Shown here piece by piece: positions 42,201 through 54,200 of a DNA stretch of 64,000 nt (position 1 is its first letter; each line of letters starts with the position of its first letter). Made by a program: the position numbers and the translations under genes. This DNA comes from Acanthaster planci. Lineage: Eukaryota > Echinodermata > Asteroidea > Valvatida > Acanthasteridae. The notes under the pieces were generated by a model. The model saw only the letters and a program-made list of their open reading frames with translations, had not been told where the DNA came from and did no database searches. Location: assembly GCF_001949145.1 (NCBI RefSeq), contig NW_019091502.1:83419-147418 (forward strand), in the 5' to 3' direction.

Positions 42201-45200
42201 AACAGGCTATGTCTGATTTTGCATGTTCAGATCGCAAAATGGATTGCGTCTTTCGCGATGGATTTTCTGGAAACTGAGCATTAATAATGAAATTTTTCAT
42301 GGCAGACCTAAATCTTATTAAACATTTTATTTTTGGTACCATTGATTTTGTGCCCTGAAATGTATGAAAAACCTAGTTTAAAGTAACCCCAAATTATTTC
42401 ATTTTTCACTTGAAAAAATTAATTTTTGCCAAATTTGACCAATTTCTAATTTCAAAAGTTTTCTTAGTTATACAAAATCTAATTATAGAAAGTAGAGAAT
42501 TGTCTATTTTTTTTCGCAACAATTTGGAATTTGCCTGGATTTAGATGTCATGGCATCTACTTTTTCGGACTTTTAAAGTTCAGATCACCACAGTGAGCAA
42601 GCCTGTTGTATTAGTTAATGTATATTACATGTCTTAACATTTTAGGAGAGGTTTGAATTTAGCATTAACTCAACAAGCCAGAGTTGATGAGGTTTCGGAA
42701 GTTCTTGGACACAGCAAGTATTCATGCCTATTTTCCGGTCTCCTTTTAGCTGCTGATGGAACTCCTGGTGGTGCTGTTTATGGGTCCTTGTATGAGCCCA
42801 TTGATGGAGGAAGCCGTGGGGGAGATGCATCCAATGGCAGCCCAGGACCCCGAGGGGGTGGAAGAGTGCGCATTGTTGTCGGTGCCATCTTGAATTTGGA
42901 TGGAAAGATCATGACGGATGGACTAGATGGAGCCAACGGAGCTGGGGGAGGAAGTGGTGGTGCAGTATGGGTAACCACAGGTGAGTACAGAATTTCCTTG
43001 GTTTAAACAAGGTTCACTGTACTACCCGAATTACTACCCGAATAAACTATCGAAATTGCCCGAGAACTGTATGGTTTCCTGGATTTATCAGTGAATAATT
43101 ACAATAACACAGAATTTGGCTTGCTTTAGGGAGTCATTTCTTTGATTGTTATGGAAGCATGTAAGCTTCATTTCATTTGTTGCCACACAAAAGAGTCTGA
43201 AAGTTGCAATGAAACACTGATGTGCCCTGTTGAATGCCCTTGTCCTTCTGTGAATACCTAGAAGAATCACTTCACTGATACCCAATCTGATCCATTCTGA
43301 ATTTTTAAGGTCACTTCAGGGGTCATGGTGAGATTTCTTCCTCTGGTGGGCATGGATATCTGTCTTCTGGAGGGGGAGCAGGTGGTCGCATTGCAGTTCA
43401 CATCACCGATGTAGATGAGTATCGTGGTGCACTGACAGCTCTTGGGTCTGGAGGAACCAGCAGTGGAGACTACGGTGGGACAGGGACGGTGTACGTGGAG
43501 CAGCCCATCAATGGAACGTGGTACACCAGACTGTACTTGGACAATCAGAATGTGGCTCCCCCCAAGGCTTTCATTCTCAACGAGAAGAACCCACGAACTG
43601 TGAGAGATGAACTGACAGAGCACAACTTTGCTGATTATGGATTGGATGAGCTCATGTTACAGCGAAAGGTATGTACAAGTGTGATTCTTGAGCTAGAAAT
43701 TGAAAGGATTTTATGGGCCTTTGAAAAGGAAAAATTTAAATGGAAGCGTGAAGTTTCTCAGTTTTGAAGTAGTTGCTAAGTTTAATGTTGGATACAACAT
43801 GAGCTAGGCCACTTTTTTTATTTCATAACAGTTCCAGTTCAGCAACCTTGTCTTGTGACCCACCATAGCGTTAGATTCTAAGGTATTCCTTAGTGATGAA
43901 AATGATGTTAATTCAATCCTTCATATAGATGCTGTTCCGTATAGCTTCGAGTGATGGCACTTCCAACCCTTCTGTCTCGGCACAAACGATTCTCGGCGAC
44001 AGTACAGGACTACTCCACGTGCAGCCCAACCAGACTTTCTACGTCGAGTATTCTCAGGATGAGGACCGCCGTTCCGTTCCTCCGGTCAACTTCCGCATTG
44101 AGGAGAATGGGGAGATCTTCCTCCCAGCTGACTTCCGAGTAATTGGCAAAGATAACCCTCCGTTTTATCTGGATGGACGCATGAGTGGAGTATACAATTT
44201 CACAGTAGCGGAAGGGAAGGAGTTTGTCGTTGGTCCACATGCTACCAATACTCAGGTCAACAATGGAACGTATGTGGATGAACCAACACCAGGTATTGAA
44301 AACATGAATGCTCTTAACCAATTCAGAATAATTGTTAGTAATTTTACTAAGGAATTCGCAACCGTTCCCTCACCCAGGAAATGTTCATTAACTGATAAAT
44401 ACAGCAATTCAGTTAAGAAAAGTCCTGCCATGTATCAAAAGTTCATGTCCAGGCTGTTACAGTTTACCATTGCATACCTTAGGCATCAGTTAAATTTAAT
44501 ACTGATGACTAGAGGGTAGATCTAGAAAAAGAGAACGCTTAAGTGTGTTGTACTGGTGTGAATGCGTATATCATTTAGATAAATCATATGAAATTTTGTT
44601 TCTAAATGAACTTGTGTAGGTGTTATCCGACTTGGTGTTCTCAAACTGGAAGCCCAGTCCCTCCTGACATATCCTAACCACATGCAGTTGGACGTCAATG
44701 ACATCCTCCTTCGCTACCAGTCCCGCATCTCTGCCCAGTCAGTCAACATCCGAGCCACTAACGTCCACATCGAGGGCGAGGCCCAGATTGACACGGCTGG
44801 GCGTGGCCCAGGGGCGGAGTCTGGTGAAGGGGGTGGGACTAGGCTAGAGGGCAGCTCCATTGGCATTGGAGGGGGTCATGGCGGTTATGGCGGAGGGGCT
44901 GATTTATTGAACTTCACTGCAGGTACAGCACACAACTTTTGGCAATCTACATTTAAAAGGCCCTGTCTAGATATAAGAGTACAAACAATCTGCTGTTATT
45001 TCTTCATTTTATCGGGAAACAGTGGAACTAGTAGATATGTCAGAAACTTTCCTTACTTAACCCCTTCATACCGGGAGCCATCCACAGTGGCGGCTTTGTG
45101 TGAGGATTAGTGCATACCACACATACAGTCTATTCACCATGCAGCTGCTGATTCAATGGGGCCTGCTGATGGACAGAGCTTTGCATTCTGGGCATACCAC

Positions 45201-48200
45201 AGCCCAGCAGTCACAGTCAAAAGAATCCCGGCGTGAAAGGGTTAAAATGTAAACTGATTTTATATTTGCCTTGAAATTCTTGGCTCACAGCCAAGCAAAT
45301 AGTAACATTGTCTCTTAAAATGTTGCTGGATTTATCATGACCAGTTTAGAGCCTAACACTACAATCTGGTGATCATAAAATTGTAAAATGTACAAAATAA
45401 GGGTTTTGTGGCATGTTAGCATTTGATAAGGTGTACCCGTATGGAGGATTTGAATGCAACTTGGTAAGTTGCTCATTTCTTATCTCCTTCTCATAGGCAT
45501 CCCATATGGCTCTTACACCAATTCCTTCCACACTGGAAGTGGAGGTGGCAGTTTAACTGGAGGTTCAGGTGGCAGTGTAATCACCATCCATGTCGGTCAC
45601 TCGTTACATCTGGACGGTTACTTGCAAAACACTGGTGGTGATGCCAGTGGTGGAAATGGTGGGGGTGGTAGTGGTGGTAGTGTCTACATCACAACTGTCC
45701 TGTTCTCTGGGCATGGTGGGATTTATGTCACAGGCGGCAGCGGGTATGGTCAAGGCTTTGGTGGTGCTGGGGGGCGAATTGCAGCACATGTGTCCTGGCT
45801 AAGGGAGTACGCAGGAGACCTGATTGCCTATGGTGGATTAGGTGGCAGCTTACGACCCAACACCAATCCCGGCCATGCGGCTGGTGGAACTGTGTATTAC
45901 ACAGACACCAACCGTGGTCTGCGATTCCGCAAGGCGAGTTTCAGTGGCCACAATGAAACCCTGTGGGTAGATGGATTCACCAAGCTTTTCCTGGACAATC
46001 TGAACCGTAATGACAAATTACCGACAGTGATTGAAAATGACAACGGGACCCTCTTTGAATTTGATGAGATTGAAATTCACAACCATGTCGTCCTCTGGTT
46101 GCATGGAGAGGACTCTGAACTGATCACGCACAAGTTCGTCGGTGACCGAACAGGACAGATGCACTTGAGATATCACCAGAAGATGTACTGTGAAGTTGTG
46201 GAATCTCAGAGTGGATTCACCATAGCGCCTGTCAGCTACCGCATTGACCGCAACACTGAAATTGTCTTCCCATCCACTCTCTTCCTTCTTGGGACAAGAA
46301 CCCACATCGATGGTCTTGTAACAGGAGTCTACAATCTATTTGTCACCGAAAGCTCAGTCGTCACTTTCACTTCAACATCAAGAACAGCTTTGTTGTCCAA
46401 TGGAACTTATGATTTCATCACGTCCCCGGGTAACATAAGCTTCAGTCGGATAACAGTCCAGAAAGGATCAGTGATGGAGCTGCGAGAAATCCAAGATGAT
46501 CTCACGGTTACTGCCAGTGACCTGACAATAAAATTCAATGGTCTTGTCAATATGAACCGAGGATTTATTGATACGGGAGATGCGACCATCGAGAGTGAGG
46601 GCATCTTAGACTTGGACTTCACTGGTTATTCAAGTGAGACTGGTAAGTTTGTATATTGTCTCTTGACATTATTCAGGCTATATAAGTACCCAATTTAAAA
46701 TTTGTTTGTTGTTTCTCATTGTTTATTTTAACAAATAAACTGATCTGATCGGTTCCTACTAAATTGAAGTGTGTGGTTAACTTTTGTGTCATGGATTATG
46801 TGTTTCATTTTTTTATTTAATTAGGATCGGGAAGTGGATGGACATCAAATGGAATCGGGTATGGTGCTGGTCATGGAGGGTATGGTGGAGCACCAGATCC
46901 TGACACTGGAGGAGAGCCTTATGGATCCCTTTATGCCCCTTGGGAAAGGGGAAGCGGTGGCGGCAATGGTGGAGGCATTGGTGGCAGTGGTGGGGGTGAA
47001 CTTCTCTGGCAGAATGGGGCCCTGATCACCATTGATGGTTTCATTAATCTGAGGGGTCAGGCGGGAGCTGGTGGCAGTGCAGGTGGTGGCAGCGGTGGGA
47101 GTATCCTGATTGAGACCACTGATTTTGGTGGGTATGGAGAAATCAACGTCAATGGTGGGAATGCGGCGCCGCAAGGTCAGGGGTTTGGAGGCTCTGGAGG
47201 CAGAATTGCAATTCATTCCCGTTATCACTACAAGTTTGCCGGTAATCTGAGAGCTTTTGGTGGACATGGTACATCGACAAACTACGGAGCAGCGGGGACT
47301 GTCTATAAAGAGGAAACTAATCGTGGACCACAGTATGCTGACCTCAAATACAATCCAGATACCAATGTAACAATGATTGTTGGAGAGCACCGGTATTTGT
47401 TTGTTGACAACAATGATCAGCACGTCCCCTGGATTTTCACAATGCTAATGGAGGGTGAAAAGGATTTCTATGAACTGGATGAAGCTCATATCACCCGCCA
47501 TGCTAATATCCGCATACACCATCCTGTCAGTTCACCAAATGTGACTGTCATTGTTCATAAATTCCTTGGCGACCGAACTGGACTCTTCCATTTGAGAGAG
47601 AACCAGATCATTTACGTTGAGGTTGTGGAATCACAGACTAATGAAACTTTCGCTCCTTGCAGTTACAGGATTGATGATGGAGCAGAAATTGTCTTCCCGG
47701 CTTCAGTGGATATCCTAGGGACAAGGACAATTCTAGCTGGTAGGATCACTGGTGTACACCACCTTGTAATAGCAAGTGGAGGTGATGTTTGGTTCTTTTC
47801 AACTGCACAGACAGCACTGGTTGAAAACCAGGAATACGTCCTCATTACGAAGAAAGGGAACTTCAGTTTTGCAACTCTCACGATTGAGCGCAATTCCAAA
47901 GCAGAATTCCAGCAAATCACTCACCCCATGAGTATTATCGTCAGTGAGTTCTACGTCAAGTATCAGGGAGAGGTGTACATGAATGATGTGGAGCTTGAGT
48001 CTGCCAATGCATGGATTGAGAGCCAGGGAATATTCCACTTGGATGCCAGGGGTCACCCAGGAGAAGTGGGACCAGGGAGCGGATTTACCACCCAGGACGG
48101 GATTGGGATGGGAGCAGGACATGGTGGGCAGGGTGGGGGACCCCCTCCCTATGGTGGGGTACCTTATGACTCTGTCTACACCCCTCGGGAGAAAGGCAGT

Positions 48201-51200
48201 GGTGGTGGAAATGGAACAGGGATTGGAGGTAGTGGAGGCGGACTCCTCTGGTGGAAGATTGGAGAGAAACTCGAGTTAAATGGTGAGCTGGCCCTCAGAG
48301 GTGGAGATGGTACGGGACAAAATGCGGGCGGCGGCAGTGGAGGTGCTGCACTGATTGAGGCTACAAACATGACCGGACATGGTACGATTGCTATCACAGG
48401 TGGCAGCGGTGTTGGCAAGGGAGGGGGTGGATCTGGTGGCAGAGTTGGCATACATTGTCGCTGGAGGTATCAGTATGGAGGACAGTTCTTAGACTATGGT
48501 GGTGCTGGTGGCAATGGCTATGGCAACTCTCATGGTGGGGCAGCTGGCACAGTCTACAAGGAAGAGAACCTCAGGGAATTAGAGTACAGGCATAAGAAGT
48601 ACGACAAAGTCCACAATACTACATTTTTGGAGGTAGATCACAAGTATGTGCATATTGACAACAATGGGCGACCGGTTCCACCAGCTACTATGATTTCAGA
48701 GGGGCATACAGTTGAATACGAATTTGATGAAATGGAGCTCAGCGGAGCAGCAAGGCTTTTGCTGTTCCATCCAGACAACGCAACAAGAGTTAACATGACA
48801 GTGCACATGTTCATTGGTGACAAGACAGGCCAGCTTCATCTGCGGGTCAACCAGACTGCTTTCATTGAGGTCTTAGAATCAGTTTCCAACAAGACTGAGG
48901 CACCTTGTAGCTTCATCGTGGACGAAGGATCAGAAATTGTCTTCCCGGCAGAGGTTCACATTCATGGTACAAATAGCACCTTAGCTGGCTTCATGGTTGG
49001 TGTCCACCACTTGTATATCGAGGACAGTGCCTGGATTGAGTTCCTCTCCACGGCACAAACGGGTCGGATGGAGAACAGGGCATATGTGGACATCACTCCT
49101 CCAGGAAACTTTTCATTTGGAACTGTGACCATCAAGATGGGGGGCCGTGCAGGCTTCTTACGAATAACATCTACAATGAGTCTAGAGTCTAGTGAGATCC
49201 GCATCAAATACAGAGGAGAGTTTTATGTGAATCATGCTGAAATTCATTCCACATATGCTTGGTTAGAGAGTGAAGGTGTCTTCCATCTTGACGGTCATGG
49301 CCATGGTTCTGAGCAAGGTCCTGGCTTTGGACCAACAAAGTCTGGTGTCGGGTATGGTGGAGCTCACGGAGGGGAAGGAGGAGGAAAGAATATCTCTCTT
49401 GTCAGTCAGCCATATGGGTCAGTCGTAACAGGGCTTGAGTTAGGTAGTGGTGGGGGAAACGGTGAAGGCATTGGTGGCAGTGGTGGAGGGTTACTGCATT
49501 GGATTGTAAGCCATTATATAGAGCTCAATGGTTTACTCTCGGCAAAAGGATCTTCGGCAGTGAGTGGCAATGCAGGTGGTGGTAGTGGTGGAAGTGTGTT
49601 CCTGGAAACTACCAATATCACTGGGCATGGAGAAATTAATGTCCGAGGTGGAGATGGTGTGGGACAAGGAGGGGGTGGATCAGGAGGAAGAGCTGCAGTT
49701 CATTGTCGTTGGCGCTACACATACGGAGGAAAGTACACTGATAGGGGTGGCAGCGGAGGTGCCGGTTATTTGTTAGATCACGGTGCTGCAGCAGGCACAT
49801 CGTACATTGAAGAAAACCTACGTCCCCTCGAGTATCGCATCCGCAAGTACCTGAAAACCACCAACACCACTCTCCTGGATGTCGATCACAAGTACATCCA
49901 TATTGACAATGAAGGTCTGTATGTACCAACCGCAACAGTGCTAATTGAAGGGGCCTCGAAATCTTATGAGTTCAACGAGATGGAGTTGACTGGTGCTTCC
50001 AGGTTATTGATCTTTCACCCTCCTCAGCATCAGCATGTCAATGTCACAGTACACCGATTCATTGGAGACAAAACAGGCCAGTTGCATCTTCGAGGAGATC
50101 AGGCTGTGTACGTAGAAGTGGTAGAGTCCCGCACAAATAAGACCGAAGCACCATGCAGTTTCCTGATCGACTTTGGCTCAGAGATAGTCCTTCCCTCAGA
50201 GGTCCACTTTCATGGAACTCGGACAGAGCTCCATGGTCTTGTAACAGGCATACATCGGATGTTCATTGAGGATCAGGCCAACGTGATCTGCACATCAACA
50301 TCTCAGACCGCCATTGTTGAGAATCGTGAATATGTCCACATTTCAGAGCAGGGAAACTTTTCAGTGCCAGAGCTCTTCATTAAGTATGGAGGTAGGATCA
50401 CCTTTCAACGGGTCCTTGATGATATCATCCTGGATGTGGATTTCCTGGAAATCAAGTATCGGGGAACGCTCTTGATGAATCATGGGTTGATTGAGTCAGA
50501 CCATGCCGACTTGGAGAGTGAGGGAGACCTCCTACTTGATGGCACAGGTCACCCAGGTAACCAAGGGCCGGGAGCAGGTCACATGATTTCCTCTGGGTAT
50601 GGCACTGGTGGAAGCCATGGTGGACAAGGTGGGTATTTCCCTGGTGCAACAAAAGGTGTCACATATGGATCTGTGTACACGCCTCTTGCCTTAGGAAGTG
50701 GTGGAGGAAGCAGTTCTTCTGGCTTGGGAGGAGCTGGTGGTGGAGTGCTGCACTGGATCATTGGGAAACTAATCCACCTCAATGGATTTGTATCAGCAAG
50801 TGGCGTGGATGGGCCGAGCCAAGATGCTGGTGGAGGCAGCGGTGGGAGTGTGCTGATTGAAGCGACAAATCTCACAGGTCATGGAGAGATCCGTGTAAAT
50901 GGTGGGCAAGGGTTGCGCAGAGGAGCAGGCGGAGCAGGCGGTAGGATCGGCATTCATATACGACATCAGAACAACTATGGTGGGCTCTTTGTTTCCAGAG
51001 GGGGTTTTAGTGGCAGCTCACACCCAGATGCTTCCTATGGCAATGGAGCTGCTGGCACAGTTTACAAGTATGAGTCTCGTCGCGGGCCACAGTACAGGGA
51101 GTTGAAATACTCAGCCAAAAATGTCACTGACTTCAAACCAGAGCATTCTAAGTTGAAGATTGACAATGGCTTGATTGAGGTGGACCATCCTGCTGTTGTG

Positions 51201-54200
51201 ATGGAAGAGGGAACAATCTTTTATGAATTTGACGAGGTGCAAATTGAAGGGCATTCCTACCTACATTTCTACCATCCCCTGGAGGCCCACAATGTCACTG
51301 TGGTTGTCCATGAGCTGACTGGCAACAAGCGGGGTCTGATCCGTGTACAGAATCGTCAACGGCTGTTTGTTCACATCGTTGAGTCTACTCACACCTACCT
51401 TGATGCCCCCTGTGGCTTCCACGTTGACTGGGGTGGCGAGGTGGTACTTCCAACAACAGTCATTGTACTCACAGAGGTCATAATTATTGAAGGTCGCATC
51501 ACAGGGGTAGAAGAGCTCATTGTTGAGCGCGGGGGTGAAATCCAGTTCCTTGGCAGAGCACACACAGCTGCACTGCCCGAGAAATCGCAATGGTTTGATG
51601 AAACACCTTACACAGACCATAGCCCGGGGCTACTGACAACCGCCGAGGTAACCGTCAACAACCTAGGCATCCTAAAATTAGCCATGGACCCAATACAACC
51701 TGTGATGGACGTCGGTAACCTGATAGTGAGATACGGTGGCCGTCTGGACCTTCGGACAATGAAAGTGCAAATTGATGCTGGAGTAGTAAAGGTTGAGTTT
51801 AGCGGTGTGGTAACCAGTGATGGTAGTGGGTACCAGGCCCAGCAAGGTCCAGGAGCTGGGAGGAGTGGTACAAACAGGGCCTCAGGTGCGGGACATGGAT
51901 CCAAAGGTGAGTGATATTATTACAAATACACAAATATAATAATGAACTGCATGAAGTTACTTTGAAAAGAACAAAAGGGGACTGCTTTTTGTCACTGATT
52001 CTTCCGAAGAGAAAAAGTAATTTTATCTTTTGTTTCAGTTATGTGCAGAGGACATTATAAATTTCAAATACAGGGTTTTCAATTTAACCCTATAGAGCAC
52101 CAAAGTGTGACGTCACTGTGAACCAGAAAGTGCAGTGTAAATGAATGGAGTCCGTGTGTGTTGGTTCACACGCTGGTTCTCGCCATAATGCCCTTTACAC
52201 ACATAATTGTGCGTGTGACATATGCACTTCGGTACTCTATACAGACCAGGGGAGGTCAGTTAATTAGACCCCCCTGCCCTGTGAATACGGTCGTTTCATG
52301 CCTTTTTTCTCTGAAGTCTTGCACAGCTTTTGATTCAAAATTTTCAAAACTCGGGCTAAGTATTTTCATGTTATATGGCAATTTAGGGTCCATACGCTTG
52401 TGTATAAATTGATGTGTCATGCAAACTTGTTGAAATACCTTTCTATTTCTGTCAAGTTGTATGTTTTCCTTCTCATCGTGCAGGTCATTTCTAATATTAC
52501 TAATAGTGAGAGCATACTCTTGAAAAGCCCAGTCCAAATAGGGTTAAACACATCTACTAGCTACCTGTGATACTTGGGCCAACTGTCTCATAATTACATT
52601 GGATCTCAAATCAATTCTATTTTGCGCCATTCATTCTATCTACGTGATTTGATGCCTGTAATAATTTCATTTCAATAGGAGGCACCGGAGGTGGGCAGGC
52701 TGGTGGAGCAGCCTACGATTCTTTATACTCTCCTCAAGATATTGGCAGTGGAGGGGGCGGGTCAAGTGGGGGTGCTGGAGGCGGAAGGCTGCACATCCAA
52801 GTGGGAAAGGTATTTAGAGGGGAAAAAACTGTATTGATTTTAACAGGACAGTTCCAACATCTACTGTTATCTGAAGTTAAGTTATATAAAATGAAGTTAA
52901 AAATAGGTTTTGTTGTAAAGAAAGTAGACACTCTCAAAACCAGACCCATGCAACTTGCTGAAATTTTGAAAACTGAATTGCATGCTTAATAAATTAAAAA
53001 GCATGGGTATGAACTGGCACAAAACACTTTGACAATGTTGAAAAAAGCATATGTTCTCGTAGAAAGTTTTTTTAAATATGCAAGTTTGCATAAAATCTTT
53101 CTAAATTTTTTGCATTCAGGATATTGTCTGCAATGGTCAGATTACAGCCAGTGGTCTGCAGGGGGCAAGTCTTTCACATAGTGGTGGCGGTAGTGGAGGA
53201 AGCCTGGTACTTGATGCTGCCAATCTGGTTGGCCATGGTACTGTTCAGTGTGATGGGGGATCAGCTTACACGGCTACCAACTACAGTAAGTAGTTTCTTT
53301 TCAAGGAGGTCAAAGCTCTTCTGAAAGTTGAATGAAGTCACCTAACCACGCTGAATGTTAGTCCTCAAGAAGAAAGCAATGAAAACAAGTTTTCAGAACT
53401 GATACAAGTTTTATAACTATTTGTCTGCAGATAATGGCGGAGGGAGTGGAGGCCGCATTGCTGTTTACCTCACCAACCAATTTGGGTTCCGGGGCCAGAT
53501 ACACGCACTAGGTGGAAGGGGTTTAGTGCATGGCGGGCCTGGCACCGTGTATAAACGCGTCACCCTAGGTGATAACGCTGAACACTTTTTGGAGGTTGAT
53601 AATTCAAACTACCCCTCGAGTTTTGGATGTGACTCCCCAGTGGTGCTTGATGAGGTTGGATATAAGGAGTATGATTTCAACGGGATAAACCTGAAGAGGA
53701 AAGCGTGCCTCACAATGTTGCAGGTACTTTTGAGTTAGATCTCCTTTAACACACATAGCAATGTGAAATCAGTACACATTTTTAATAAATTGTTTTCAAA
53801 TTTGATAAGTTTACAATAAACTTTAAGTTTTTTATTAAGAACTATTTTCTTCAATTCTTTTCAAATAAGCCCTTAAGAGATAAACATGAGACATTTATGT
53901 TTCCAAAAGCAATACCCATTTAGGGCACTGGAATCTTTACGGGAGCTTTAGGGGTTAATCAGGATTTGATGTCTTTCTGCAGAATAATATAGAGCACACT
54001 CTGAGGGTTGGCCATGTGATGGGAGACAGATCAGGGTATCTCTTCATTGGACTACATCACTTTGTGCATATTGAACCCCAGCAGAGGCGTTCAAGGGCCC
54101 CGGTCAATTTACTCATAGAGCCGAGTGGAACCTGTATCCTGCCACCAGAGTTTGTTGTCATTGAGACTGTGCATACAAAGGGGGCCCTCTACGGCTTAGA

